Assembly: GCF_026676115.1 (NCBI RefSeq)
Contig: NZ_JAPONB010000010.1
Location: 60,259-124,258, forward strand
Direction: 5' to 3'
From: Salinimicrobium sp. TH3
GTDB taxonomy: Bacteria > Bacteroidota > Bacteroidia > Flavobacteriales > Flavobacteriaceae
DNA length: 64,000 bases
Below the pieces are notes generated by a model that was not told where the DNA came from, searched no databases, and saw only the letters and a program-made list of their open reading frames with translations. A program made the translations under genes and the position numbers. Shown one piece after another: positions 38,283-49,340 of this stretch (position 1 is its first letter; each line of letters starts with the position of its first letter).

Positions 38283-39302
38283 TTAAAGCTTATTTTCTGT
38301 TTTTCCGTATTCCTGCTTATATATCTTTAAGATAAGCAAAAACAGGGATACGAGCAAAGGCCCGAATATGAGTCCTATGAATCCAAAAAGGGGAACACCT
38401 ACTACCACTCCAAAGAGGGTAATTAAAGGATGAACACTTGCCAGCCTGTTAAGGATGTAAAGCCGCAGAATGTTATCTGTGATCCCAACAATCACGAATC
38501 CATAGATCATAATAAAAATTGCCTGCCACTCCATTCCCATGGAATAAAGCAGGATAGTCACCGGGACTATACCAATGGCAGTCCCAATGAAGGGAACCAT
38601 TGCTCCAATGGCAGTGATCACGAACCAGAAGAGAGGGTCGGGTACTCCAACGATGAGGTATCCAATAAGAGCAACAATCCCCTGGAAAAATGCCACAAGC
38701 GGGATTCCAAGAGCATTCGATTTCACCATTTCATCCCCTTCATGACCAATGACCTCAAGATTGTCTTCCCCAAGTGGGATGTAGGAGATAACTACATCTT
38801 TAAGACTATGCCGGTATATAAGCATATAATACAGGAGGAAGTACATGATACTTATTGCAATAAAGGCATTAAAGGTCCCTGCACCCAGTGATTGCAGGTT
38901 ATTAGAAAGCCAGTCGGCGACCCTTGCCGAGTCGATACTCTTGCTTAGATCATAACCTACATAGACCTCAGCCTCGTTAATTTCATCTTTCACTGCCTGC
39001 AAAACCATCTCGGAATTTGCAACGGCCTTACCAATCTTTGAGGTGAGCATAAGCGCGGTAAGCGTGATAGGAACCAGGATTCCAACGAAGGAGAGGAACA
39101 TGAGGGTCGAGGCAGCCATCACTGGTTTCCAGCCACGTTTCACCAGCCAGTTCATAGGTTTTTTTAGTACTACATAAAGCGTAATAGCCCCCAAAATTCC
39201 TGAGAGATAAGGTAATATCTCCCGAAAGATTAAAACCAGAAGAAAAATAATAAGAAGTAGTACGAACAATTGTCGTACTAAAGATGGTTTTAATCTGTTC
39301 AT
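38283..39302 (-). CDS. AI-2E family transporter (PerM/DUF20 type)
   Basis: Polytopic inner-membrane protein of the autoinducer-2 exporter-like family, whose members also include Na+/H+ antiporters and permeases, so the substrate is open. The 339 residues show about seven to eight hydrophobic spans, including PYLSGILGAITLYVVLKKPMNWL near the N-terminus and the conserved C-terminal block GVPLFGFIGLIFGPLLVSLFLLIL. 13 nt after the VOC gene in the same run. Confidence 0.9.
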   Translation of the reverse strand: MNRLKPSLVRQLFVLLLIIFLLVLIFREILPYLSGILGAITLYVVLKKPMNWLVKRGWKPVMAASTLMFLSFVGILVPITLTALMLTSKIGKAVANSEMVLQAVKDEINEAEVYVGYDLSKSIDSARVADWLSNNLQSLGAGTFNAFIAISIMYFLLYYMLIYRHSLKDVVISYIPLGEDNLEVIGHEGDEMVKSNALGIPLVAFFQGIVALIGYLIVGVPDPLFWFVITAIGAMVPFIGTAIGIVPVTILLYSMGMEWQAIFIMIYGFVIVGITDNILRLYILNRLASVHPLITLFGVVVGVPLFGFIGLIFGPLLVSLFLLILKIYKQEYGKTENKL

Positions 39303-39315
39303 TTAATTGGTGTAA

Positions 39316-39741
39316 TTATTTTGCAAATAACTGGGCAGGGTTTTTAAAGGCTTTAAATTCCAGTGCATTACCACAGGGATCTTTAAAAAACATGGTAGCT
39401 TGTTCCCCTACCTGTCCTTCAAATCTAATATAGGGTTCAATGACAAAAGAAATGCCTTTGTCCGCAAGTTCTTTGGAGAAAGATTGGAAGGTGTCCCATT
39501 CCAGTACTACTCCAAAATGAGGGATAGGTACATCTTTTCCATCTACAGGATTACTACCTGTATTTCTTCCTTCGGAAGCCGCCTTATAATGGATTACCAG
39601 TTGATGACCAAAAAAGTTAAAATCTACCCAGTGGTCACTACTTCTTCCTTCCTCGCATCCTAAAATGTCCCCGTAGAATTTTCGGGCTTTTTCAAGGTTA
39701 TCGACCGGAATGGCAAGGTGAAAAGGTTGAATCTTCTTCAT
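39316..39741 (-). CDS. VOC-family (glyoxalase/dioxygenase-like) protein
   Basis: Small metal-dependent-fold enzyme; VOC members isomerise, cleave C-C bonds or sequester antibiotics. The 141 residues start [27 protein letters not shown], typical of the beta-alpha-beta-beta-beta module, with candidate metal ligands His (about 7), His in [10 protein letters not shown] and Glu in NALEFKAF. Substrate unknown. It overlaps nothing but lies only 3 nt from the preceding Rho-N gene. Confidence 0.88.
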   Translation of the reverse strand: MKKIQPFHLAIPVDNLEKARKFYGDILGCEEGRSSDHWVDFNFFGHQLVIHYKAASEGRNTGSNPVDGKDVPIPHFGVVLEWDTFQSFSKELADKGISFVIEPYIRFEGQVGEQATMFFKDPCGNALEFKAFKNPAQLFAK

Positions 39742-39744
39742 GTA

Positions 39745-39984
39745 TTAATGGTTTCGCAGGGCGTTGATCAATTCTTCCTTGCTCATTTTTGAACGACCTT
39801 CAATTCCCACTTCCTTTGCTTTCTTGTAAAGATCTTCTTTACTGCGATCTTCGTACTTCTCTCCTTTACCGCCTTTCTCGCCGGAATTTGAAGAATTGGC
39901 GATCCTGGCAGCTTTCTCTTTACTGGCTCCTTTATCTCTAAGGGCTTCGTATTGATCTTCGTTTTTGATTCTGTTGTCTGGCAT
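39745..39984 (-). CDS. Small Rho N-terminal/SAP-like domain protein
   Basis: The 79-residue hydrophilic protein has an N-terminal DUF7218-like segment (RIKNEDQYEALRDKGASKEKAARIAN) and a C-terminal Rho-N/SAP-like helix pair (SKEDLYKKAKEVGIEGRSKMSKEELINALR). Such domains bind nucleic acid, so a small DNA/RNA-binding role is plausible. 3 nt upstream of the VOC gene and 53 nt after rluF. Confidence 0.85.
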   Translation of the reverse strand: MPDNRIKNEDQYEALRDKGASKEKAARIANSSNSGEKGGKGEKYEDRSKEDLYKKAKEVGIEGRSKMSKEELINALRNH

Positions 39985-40037
39985 AATTTTTTTACTAAAA
40001 ATAAGCAGATGCAGCAGATAATTTGCTTAATTCTCTG

Positions 40038-40889
40038 TTAAGATTCCCTGTTTCTGGGGTTTTTTGGAGAATTTCGCTTGTGGTGGGATTTTTTCGAAGC
40101 CGTTCCTTTTAGCTCTTTTTTCTGATTTTGTGCAGGGGATTTTTGATCCTGTTTTAAAGAGGCTTCTTCAGTCTTTATAGATTCTCCTGTGAGTTGGTCC
40201 AGCCCTTCAAGTTCTTTTTGGGTAAGATGACGAAACTGTCCAATTTCGACATCCAGTTTGATATTCATGATCCTTACCCGTTTGAGCTTTACTACTTCAA
40301 AGCCCAAATACTCACACATCCTGCGTATTTGCCTGTTTAGGCCCTGGGTAAGTACAATTCTAAATGTAAATTTGCTCAGTTGTTCTACCTCACACTTACG
40401 TGTAACGGTGTCTAAAATGGGAATTCCAGATGACATTCTTTGAATAAAATCGGCTGTGATTATTCTGTCAACTGTAACTATGTATTCTTTTTCGTGGTTG
40501 TTTCGAGCCCTAAGGATTTTATTAACGATGTCCCCGTCATCGGTAAGTAAGATAAGTCCTTCACTTGGTTTATCCAGGCGTCCTATTGGAAAAATACGGG
40601 TGGGGAAATTGATATAATCCACTATGTTCTTTTTCTCGGCTGGATTGGTGGTGCAAACAATTCCTATTGGTTTATTAAACGCCAGGTAGACATTATCTTT
40701 TTTCGGCGGAACGATAAGTTCACCATTGACTCGTACTTCATCGTCTGGACTCACTTTGGTTCCCATTTCGGGCACCTGCCCATTGATCGTAACTCTTCCC
40801 TGTTCAATAAGTGTGTCGGCCTTTCGGCGGGAGCAGTAACCTACTTCACTCAAATATTTATTTAACCGGGTAAGATTTTCAGAAGACAT
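40038..40889 (-). CDS. rluF: 23S rRNA pseudouridine synthase, RluF type
   Basis: Isomerises uridine in 23S rRNA (E. coli RluF acts at U2604). The 283 residues have an N-terminal S4 domain (about 7-66: RLNKYLSEVGYCSRRKADTLIEQGRVTING) and the catalytic RsuA/RluB-like domain with Asp about 104 in GRLDKPSEGLILLT, then NHEKEYIVTVD and GLNRQIRRMCEYLG. The last 45 or so residues are a Lys/Asn/Gln-rich tail not seen in E. coli. 17 nt after the lipoprotein gene. Confidence 0.93.
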   Translation of the reverse strand: MSSENLTRLNKYLSEVGYCSRRKADTLIEQGRVTINGQVPEMGTKVSPDDEVRVNGELIVPPKKDNVYLAFNKPIGIVCTTNPAEKKNIVDYINFPTRIFPIGRLDKPSEGLILLTDDGDIVNKILRARNNHEKEYIVTVDRIITADFIQRMSSGIPILDTVTRKCEVEQLSKFTFRIVLTQGLNRQIRRMCEYLGFEVVKLKRVRIMNIKLDVEIGQFRHLTQKELEGLDQLTGESIKTEEASLKQDQKSPAQNQKKELKGTASKKSHHKRNSPKNPRNRES

Positions 40890-40906
40890 TTAGAAGTTTT
40901 AAAAAA

Positions 40907-41464
40907 TTAATCCCAATCGATCATAAAGTATTTGATCTTCGCATCATCGGGAATTTGTGATGCCTGGATACGGGTTTGCGTATCATATCGCAGTTCCACA
41001 GGGAGCTGTTTTTTATCAATAGTAACGTATATGTTCAAATCATCAATAAAGACTACGGCTGCACTTAAAGTATTTTCAATCCTGGAAATATTGTAGTTTT
41101 CAACAAGGTCCTTAAAGGTGCTTTCTTTTCCCACTCCTTTGGCTGTCTTGTAGCGGGGGTCAAGTACCTGGATAAATCCTATGGTGCTGGTGGAATCAAA
41201 AGCCTGTACTGGTTCTATAAGAAGAAGTTTATTCCCCTTATTATCGTAAACTTCAATTTCATTGCTTTTCCGGAATAATTCGCTGGTACCTACCTGTTTC
41301 ACAATAGAATCTTCGGCAAAGATCGAATCAAGCTGATTAATTTTTATATCACTGGTCAAGCGCCCAATACTTTTGGCGCTAATTAAAAAAGGATCCTGTT
41401 CTTTTTCGCATGAAACCAGGAAACCTGCTGTGATAAAAAGTAGTAGTAAAAAGGCTTTTCGCAT
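40907..41464 (-). CDS. Hypothetical lipoprotein
   Basis: Not recognised. The 185 residues begin with a lipoprotein signal (core to about residue 17, lipobox VSC, then EKEQD), indicating lipidation and, from the acidic residues after Cys, possible surface export. The rest is a soluble beta-rich domain ending DAKIKYFMIDWD. It lies 11 nt after the HerA-like gene and 17 nt before rluF. Confidence 0.8.
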   Translation of the reverse strand: MRKAFLLLLFITAGFLVSCEKEQDPFLISAKSIGRLTSDIKINQLDSIFAEDSIVKQVGTSELFRKSNEIEVYDNKGNKLLLIEPVQAFDSTSTIGFIQVLDPRYKTAKGVGKESTFKDLVENYNISRIENTLSAAVVFIDDLNIYVTIDKKQLPVELRYDTQTRIQASQIPDDAKIKYFMIDWD

Positions 41465-41475
41465 TTTTGTAGGAG

Positions 41476-43011
41476 TTATTTTAAAAGTTTATTTAGTACT
41501 CCCATCACACCTCTTATAAAAGTGGCACTTGTGAGAGCTTTAATTACAGCTTTTTGAGAACCGTCACCAGATCTGCTGCGCCTGCCCAATGTGGTTTTCT
41601 CTATTTTCTTTCTCTCTTCCGCGGCTTTTTCCCTGGCTCTTTCCTGGTCTGCCCTCTCAATTTTTTGAGTCAGGATCTCATACGCACTTTCACGGTCAAT
41701 TTGTTCATTATATTTTTCCTTAAGAGCAGAAGTCTCAATGAGTTCCTTTAGCTCTTCCGGGCTCAGGATATCCATTCGGCTCATTGGTGCCCTTAGCATT
41801 GTCGCCGCAAGGGGGGTAGGCCTTCCTTTTTCATCCAGTGCCGTAACCAGCGCTTCTCCAATTCCTAACGTAGTGAGTTCATTTTTGGTATCGTAATATT
41901 CTGAAATAGGATAATTTTCTGCAGCCAGTTTAATTGCCTTTCGATCCTTAGCGGTAAAGGCTCTTAGTGCATGCTGAATTTTTAATCCCAGTTGCCCCAG
42001 CACATCTGCAGGGACATCGGCAGGATTTTGGGTGACAAAAAATAAGCCAACGCCCTTTGATCTTATAAGTTTGACGATGCTTTCAATTTGATTTAGCAAG
42101 GCATCTGAGGCCTGATCAAAAATTAAATGAGCCTCATCTATAAACAGCACCAGTTTTGGTTTGTCACTGTCTCCCTGTTCGGGAAAGCTGTTGTAGACCT
42201 CGGCGAGGAGGCTTAGCATAAAGGTGGAAAAAAGCTTCGGGCGATCCTGGATATCGGTAAGTCGCAAAATATTTATATAACCATGGCCGTCGCTGTTCTT
42301 TCTTAACAAGTCCTCGACGTCAAAAGATCTTTCGCCAAAGAAGAGGTCTGCTCTCTGTTGTTCCAGGGTAACAATTTTACGAAGAATAGCGCCGGTGGAT
42401 GCAGAAGAAATCCTTCCGTAGGACTTTTCAAACTCCTCTTTGCCATCTTCTGTTGCGTACTGCAGGATTTTCTTTAGGTCCTTTAGATCCAGAAGAGGAA
42501 GGTGGTTGTCGTCACAGTACTTGAAGATGACCGACAATATTCCACTTTGGGTTGGGGAAAGTTCGAGGATGCGGGACAGGAGTACAGGGCCAAATTCACT
42601 AACGGTAGCCCGTAGTCTCACTCCCTTTTCTTCGGAAAGACTCAAGATCTCCACCGGGGAGGCACTTGCTTTAAAAGGAAATTTCAGCTTGTCATGCCGA
42701 GCCTGAATAAAAGTTTCTCCGGCTGAAGGTTTTGCCAGGCCACTCATATCTCCTTTTACATCCATAAGCAAAACCGGAACTCCTTTTTTAGAAAGGTTTT
42801 CAGCAAGGATCTGCAGTGTTTTGGATTTTCCGGTACCGGTAGCGCCGGCGATAAGGCCGTGCCGGTTCAAAGTCTTCAGCGGTATTTTTACTGCAGCATC
42901 TGGATAGACTTCCCCGTCCTGCATGGCAGCACCTAAATAGATGTAATCACCTTTTGTTTGATAGCCGGAAGTAATATCTTCTGTAAAATGCTGTTTATTG
43001 AACACCTTCAA
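41476..43011 (-). CDS. HerA-like ATPase (DUF853/YjgR family)
   Basis: P-loop ATPase of the FtsK-HerA superfamily, found widely as a single cytoplasmic protein of unclear function. The 511 residues have Walker A GATGTGKSKTL (about 55-65), Walker B LVLFIDEAHLIF (about 285), an arginine-rich QNPADVPADVLGQLGLKIQHALRAFT segment and a charged C-terminal coil (RADQERAREKAAEERKKIEK). No NurA nuclease partner is adjacent, so a HerA-NurA resection role is not supported. Confidence 0.92.
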   Translation of the reverse strand: MKVFNKQHFTEDITSGYQTKGDYIYLGAAMQDGEVYPDAAVKIPLKTLNRHGLIAGATGTGKSKTLQILAENLSKKGVPVLLMDVKGDMSGLAKPSAGETFIQARHDKLKFPFKASASPVEILSLSEEKGVRLRATVSEFGPVLLSRILELSPTQSGILSVIFKYCDDNHLPLLDLKDLKKILQYATEDGKEEFEKSYGRISSASTGAILRKIVTLEQQRADLFFGERSFDVEDLLRKNSDGHGYINILRLTDIQDRPKLFSTFMLSLLAEVYNSFPEQGDSDKPKLVLFIDEAHLIFDQASDALLNQIESIVKLIRSKGVGLFFVTQNPADVPADVLGQLGLKIQHALRAFTAKDRKAIKLAAENYPISEYYDTKNELTTLGIGEALVTALDEKGRPTPLAATMLRAPMSRMDILSPEELKELIETSALKEKYNEQIDRESAYEILTQKIERADQERAREKAAEERKKIEKTTLGRRSRSGDGSQKAVIKALTSATFIRGVMGVLNKLLK

Positions 43012-43067
43012 AATTTTTATAAATGTAAGAATTGTGAGGGATTAGACTCCTTTCTAATCCTTCGAAT

Positions 43068-44129
43068 TTATCGAACTGCAGGATTAAGCAGCTTGAAAGT
43101 TCCCTCTTCTGCATTCATTTCGGTTCTTATTCCATTGGGAATGGTGAAGTTATCGCTAATGTGCCCAATCATAGTGCCCGAAAATGCCGGAATATTTAAT
43201 GGCTTTATAAAATGGTCCAGCACCTCTTCCATGGTCAAAGAGCCGTAGCCTCCTGCGCCTCCCGGTTCGCAATCGCTGCATTTCCCGAAGATAAATCCGC
43301 TTATTTGCTCAAGTACACCACCCAGTTGCAGTTGAGACATCATTCTGTCTACTGCATAGATCCTTTCCCCGACGTCTTCCAGGTACAGGATCTTTCCCTC
43401 CCAGTTAGTAGGGAAATAAGGAGTTCCCATAAGCCCTGTGAGGACAGAGAGATTGCCTCCCAACAGTTCTCCGGTAGCCGAACCGGCAGTGATGGTCCTA
43501 ATTCTATTATTGGTTTGTGTTAGCAGTCCCCCCTTATCCACAGGATTTGAATATTGCACGGCTTCAGCTTCAAAAAGCAGATCCTTAAAGTGTTCTACTG
43601 CAAAAATATTCCAGGTTGAGGTTGCCAAAGGACCGTGAAAAGTCACCAGTCCTGTTTTTTTGTAAATCGCAAGGTGTAGTGCTGTTATGTCACTGTAGCC
43701 TACAAATATCTTCGGATTGTTTTGAATGGCCTCGTAATCCAGTAAATCAATAATACGCGCTGCTCCAGATCCTCCCCTTAGACATATAATGGCATTAATT
43801 GATGGGTCTTTAAACATTGCATTAAGCTCCTGTGCCCGCTCTTCATCTGTCCCTGCGAGATGGCCATATCGTTTTTTCACATGCTCTCCCAGTTTTACTT
43901 TAAGCCCGAGTGCCTGCATGGATTCAACTGCAATTTCATAAGGCTCAGATTCAAAAATGGCTCCAGAAGGGCTCACGATTCCAATAGTATCTCCCGGCTG
44001 AAGACGCTTTGGAAGAATTTCTTCCCCGATCCCAGTGTCAAAATTCATTAAAGCCGGTGCTACGCAGCTATATAGAGGTAAAGCCAGGCTGCCAAAACCC
44101 ATATTTTGTAAAAATTTCCTTCTTTCCAT
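43068..44129 (-). CDS. LD-carboxypeptidase (peptidase family S66)
   Basis: Removes the terminal D-Ala from tetrapeptide stems of peptidoglycan. The 353 residues start with a twin-Arg-like MERRKFLQNMGFGS followed by a hydrophobic segment and a lipobox-like LYSC, so it is probably a lipoprotein. The S66 features are ICLRGGSGAARIIDLLDYE, the nucleophile Ser in GYSDITALH (about 142), LEDVGERIYAVDRM and GHISDNFTIPNG with the catalytic His. It starts 2 nt after dacB, suggesting a joint cell-wall role. Confidence 0.92.
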   Translation of the reverse strand: MERRKFLQNMGFGSLALPLYSCVAPALMNFDTGIGEEILPKRLQPGDTIGIVSPSGAIFESEPYEIAVESMQALGLKVKLGEHVKKRYGHLAGTDEERAQELNAMFKDPSINAIICLRGGSGAARIIDLLDYEAIQNNPKIFVGYSDITALHLAIYKKTGLVTFHGPLATSTWNIFAVEHFKDLLFEAEAVQYSNPVDKGGLLTQTNNRIRTITAGSATGELLGGNLSVLTGLMGTPYFPTNWEGKILYLEDVGERIYAVDRMMSQLQLGGVLEQISGFIFGKCSDCEPGGAGGYGSLTMEEVLDHFIKPLNIPAFSGTMIGHISDNFTIPNGIRTEMNAEEGTFKLLNPAVR

Positions 44130-44131
44130 AA

Positions 44132-45457
44132 TTAGTAGTTGAGGTAAAGTTCCCTAAGCACTTCGTCCATCCTGGATTTCACGACTGCTGTTGGTACCAT
44201 GTAATGATTATTCATGAAGCTAAAGATAAGGACCCTGCCCGATGATGTTATTAAATATCCGCTAAGGCTGTGGTTGTTGCTTAAAGTTCCGGTTTTGGCG
44301 AAAACAAATGGTGGTTTGCCAGCCGGAGCCTTATAATCGTTCTTCAAACTGCCCGAAACTCCTCCTGCGGGCAGAAGAGCGAAAAGTCGTTCCCGGGGAA
44401 CTTCTCTGTAAATTTTTTCCAGTACCCACACCAGACTTCGGGGAGTTAAAAGGTTGTAGCGGGAGAGACCAGAACCATCCACCCATTTAATTTCATCGGG
44501 CATCTCCTTAAAAAGTTCATCTTGCACATAATCAATTGCTATTTCTGCCTTAAGTGTATCAGAAATCTCTCCTGCAGCCATGAGAAGTAACTGCTCGGCA
44601 AAAAAATTATCACTGTCCTGCAACATCTTTTTGTAAAGACTGTCCATTGGCCGGCTAAACAATTTATGCTGAAGATCTATATGCTTCGGAAGATTTTGGA
44701 TTAAATTCACCTTTCTCTTCAGTGTGTCGGAAAGCAGCCGTGCGCTTAGTTCGGCTGAAGTAATGAAAGGCACCTGTTGTTCAAATGCTGAATTTTTTAA
44801 AAGGGGAATTTTGAAGCTGTTCTCTTTTAGATTTCGCTCAATCCCGGAAGAAATGCCTGTACTGTCTTCTTTCATTTGATTGTCAAAAAAAGACGGTTCA
44901 GCTTTAAGGGAATCTTCGGGAGAAAAGCTGAAGTTCACAGTATTTCCATAAAGCGGAAAAGGAGAGCGTTCAGCAGAAAAGCTATAATTGTAATCATCCC
45001 ATGCCCAACCTGGTCCAAAAGGTGTTTCTGTAGCTTTAGGGTAAATGAGCATAAGGGTTTCGGAATGGGAATTAAAAAACTCCAGGATTTTAGAAGAATC
45101 GAAATCGCTGTGTAATAAACCCGGATCCCCGGTAGGAGTGAAATAAAGGGTGTCATTCAAAACCTCATATTTCAAGGTTGGAATTGAATCTTCCAGGATT
45201 TTTAATCCTGCATAAAAGCTGAGCAGTTTGATGTTGGAAGCAGGAGTAAAATATTTATGGGAATTGTGTTCAAAAACCATTTTCCGGGAGTGGGGATCGT
45301 AAACCATGAATCCAGTGAACCAGGAAGTGGATGCTTCGGCAGTAGTAAATCTCTTTTTTAGTTTCCGGCTAACATCTTTACCCGGCGCACAGGAAAAAAG
45401 GAGCAGAAATCCGCATATAACTAAAAGGATCTTTGTGATTGGGCGAAAAACAGGCAA
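44132..45457 (-). CDS. dacB: D-alanyl-D-alanine carboxypeptidase/endopeptidase (PBP4, peptidase S13)
   Basis: Low-molecular-weight penicillin-binding protein that trims or opens peptide cross-links in the periplasm. The 441 residues have a lipoprotein signal (FLLLFSC, about 17-23) and the three active-site motifs: SNIK (SxxK) near 78, SDN near 285 and KTG near 390. The start is TTG at 45455-45457: no other start precedes the signal peptide. It heads a nine-gene minus-strand run. Its promoter region overlaps the intergenic palindrome near 45542. Confidence 0.9.
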   Translation of the reverse strand: MPVFRPITKILLVICGFLLLFSCAPGKDVSRKLKKRFTTAEASTSWFTGFMVYDPHSRKMVFEHNSHKYFTPASNIKLLSFYAGLKILEDSIPTLKYEVLNDTLYFTPTGDPGLLHSDFDSSKILEFFNSHSETLMLIYPKATETPFGPGWAWDDYNYSFSAERSPFPLYGNTVNFSFSPEDSLKAEPSFFDNQMKEDSTGISSGIERNLKENSFKIPLLKNSAFEQQVPFITSAELSARLLSDTLKRKVNLIQNLPKHIDLQHKLFSRPMDSLYKKMLQDSDNFFAEQLLLMAAGEISDTLKAEIAIDYVQDELFKEMPDEIKWVDGSGLSRYNLLTPRSLVWVLEKIYREVPRERLFALLPAGGVSGSLKNDYKAPAGKPPFVFAKTGTLSNNHSLSGYLITSSGRVLIFSFMNNHYMVPTAVVKSRMDEVLRELYLNY

Positions 45458-45541
45458 AAATTTGTTGCTTTAAAAGAAAGGGTTAAAGTAAGAAAACTTT
45501 AATAGGAGACCGAAAAATTTATTGATCTGGCAGGGGTTCAT

Positions 45542-45557
45542 AAAATGCCATTTTTGA
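45542..45557. repeat. Degenerate copy of the TCAAAAATG-N-CATTTTTGA palindrome
   Basis: AAAATG-C-CATTTTTGA: the right half matches the palindromes at 27162 and 35002 exactly; the left half has one extra divergence (CATAAAATG). It lies in the divergent dacB/queE spacer, so it cannot be a terminator of a plus-strand gene. Confidence 0.6.
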
Positions 45558-45604
45558 CAGGTGTGCTTTTGTTCGCTCAGGAGTGTTCGGTCATGGTTTT
45601 TGTG

Positions 45605-45612
45605 TACCTTTG
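45605..45612 (+). promoter_or_regulatory. -7 box of the queE promoter
   Basis: TACCTTTG matches TAnnTTTG exactly, only 6 nt before the ATG at 45619. The transcript would start at or next to that ATG, so queE is either leaderless or starts at a later codon. Confidence 0.65.
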
Positions 45613-45618
45613 CAGGTT

Positions 45619-46251
45619 ATGAATGAGAAGGAAATGAACGAATTGGTGGAGCAGGGGAATATGCTGCCGCTAATGGAAGAATTTTATACTATACAGGGCG
45701 AAGGTTTTCATAAGGGAACTGCTGCTTATTTTATAAGAGTGGGTGGATGTGATGTAGGCTGCCATTGGTGTGATGTTAAGGAAAGCTGGGATGCAAAATT
45801 ACATCCTCCTACCGGCGTGGAAACTATTGTTAACAATGCTTTGAAGAGCAGTAAAACAATAGTGGTTACAGGAGGAGAGCCGCTTACATGGAATATGGAG
45901 CCGCTTACCAGCCGTTTAAAGGAAAAAGGAGCCAAGATCCATATTGAAACTTCAGGGGCTTATCCCCTTACCGGAACCTGGGACTGGATATGTCTCTCTC
46001 CCAAGAAAATTAAACTTCCCACCGAGGAGATCTATGAGGTTGCCAATGAATTAAAGGTGATCGTGTTCAACAAACATGATTTTAAATTTGCCGAAGAACA
46101 GGCAGCCAAAGTCAATGAAAACTGCATTCTTTACCTGCAACCCGAATGGAGCAACAGGGAAAAGATGATGCCTCTTATCGTAGAGTATGTCATGCAGAAT
46201 CCAGGCTGGAAGGTTTCCCTTCAAACGCATAAATATTTAAATATACCATAA
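45619..46251 (+). CDS. queE: 7-carboxy-7-deazaguanine synthase
   Basis: Radical-SAM enzyme making CDG for the preQ0/queuosine pathway. The product has up to 210 residues with the QueE-specific cluster motif C-x3-C-x2-C at Cys44, Cys48 and Cys51 (numbering from 45619), TGGEPLTW and ETSGAYPLTGTWDWICLSPKK. The known E. coli protein begins a few residues before FxTxQGEG, which matches Met15 (45661) better; Met6 (45634) is another candidate. A frame extension to 45583 would overlap the promoter. No queC, queD or queF lies nearby. Confidence 0.93.
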   Translation: MNEKEMNELVEQGNMLPLMEEFYTIQGEGFHKGTAAYFIRVGGCDVGCHWCDVKESWDAKLHPPTGVETIVNNALKSSKTIVVTGGEPLTWNMEPLTSRLKEKGAKIHIETSGAYPLTGTWDWICLSPKKIKLPTEEIYEVANELKVIVFNKHDFKFAEEQAAKVNENCILYLQPEWSNREKMMPLIVEYVMQNPGWKVSLQTHKYLNIP

Positions 46252-46283
46252 AAAAAACGCCCTTTCCAAAGGGCGTTTTTTTT
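46251..46283. terminator. Bidirectional terminator between queE and DUF2911 gene
   Basis: Seven A, CGCCCTTT, CC loop, AAAGGGCG and eight T: a 15-bp stem (46251-46265 with 46268-46282) with A and T tracts at both ends, able to stop both convergent transcripts. The queE stop TAA overlaps its first base. Confidence 0.92.
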
Positions 46284-46300
46284 GTCTGTTTTTATAGTGC

Positions 46301-46876
46301 TTATTGTGCCTCTTTGAATGGTACCTTTACATAACTGTCATCCCACCCAATATATAGATCGGCGCCATCATTACTTTTTGCGAAGTTCATGGAAAACGCG
46401 TCAATATGTACAGGCGATTTTCTCACCGGTACAGTAATGCGGGCAACATCTTTTTCTACGTGATAGTCATACGCACCCCAAATGTTGGTGCTATTGTTCA
46501 GGATGATCGTCCATTCCTTTTCTCTTGGAATGGTGAAAAGTGTATAGGTTCCTTTTTTGATGGTTTTACCACCTACCATAAGGTCCTGGTAAAGGGTGAT
46601 CTCGGTTGCCTCGTTGGCTCCAGTTCTCCATACTTCTCCATAAGGTACCAGCTTACCAAAAACTTCCCTGTCCCGGGTTTGAGGCCGGCTGTAAAGCACT
46701 CTTGCCATGGGTTCGTTATTTTCGCCTCTAAACAGGGCGACGTCCATTGGACTCACATCAAGTTTTGAGAAGTTAGGACCATCGTTATCCTTTAAAGTTT
46801 CTGTTTTATCCTGGGCATATAATTGGGTTGAAAGAGACCCGGCCAGAACCGCGAACATTATAAGAATTTTCTTCAT
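46301..46876 (-). CDS. DUF2911 family secreted protein
   Basis: Periplasmic or exported protein of unknown function common in Bacteroidota. The 191 residues carry a signal peptide (1-21, ending LYAQ) and the DUF2911 pattern SRPQTRDREVFGKLVPYGEVWRTGANEATEITLYQDL followed by GTYTLFTIP and WTIILNNSTNIWGAYDY. It is single, converges on queE and is divergent from gyrB. A box TATATTTA is seen about 22 nt upstream as a possible -7 element. Confidence 0.9.
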   Translation of the reverse strand: MKKILIMFAVLAGSLSTQLYAQDKTETLKDNDGPNFSKLDVSPMDVALFRGENNEPMARVLYSRPQTRDREVFGKLVPYGEVWRTGANEATEITLYQDLMVGGKTIKKGTYTLFTIPREKEWTIILNNSTNIWGAYDYHVEKDVARITVPVRKSPVHIDAFSMNFAKSNDGADLYIGWDDSYVKVPFKEAQ

Positions 46877-49222
<2,346 letters not shown>

Positions 49223-49244
49223 AACACCAGAATATATTTAAAGC

Positions 49245-49272
49245 AAACCCTGCAGAAATGCAGGGTTTTTTG
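49245..49272 (+). terminator. Intrinsic terminator of gyrB
   Basis: AAACCCTGCA (49245-49254) pairs with TGCAGGGTTT (49259-49268) around GAAA, followed by T residues, 22 nt past the stop. Confidence 0.92.
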
Positions 49273-49340
49273 TTTGTAGGAGTCTTCTGAAGAAGCTATG
49301 TTTTTTTTGTTATTTTTACTCAATTTCAAAACCAATTCTT

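Noticed and set aside
38430..38891. 153-codon plus-strand frame over the AI-2E transporter gene
   Set aside because: His/Asn/Asp-rich mirror of transmembrane codons on the other strand, a common artefact.
41476..43011. HerA-NurA style DNA-end processing or phage-defence module
   Set aside because: The ATPase is a DUF853/YjgR type and its neighbours are cell-wall, lipoprotein and rRNA-modification genes; no nuclease or SIR2 partner is present.
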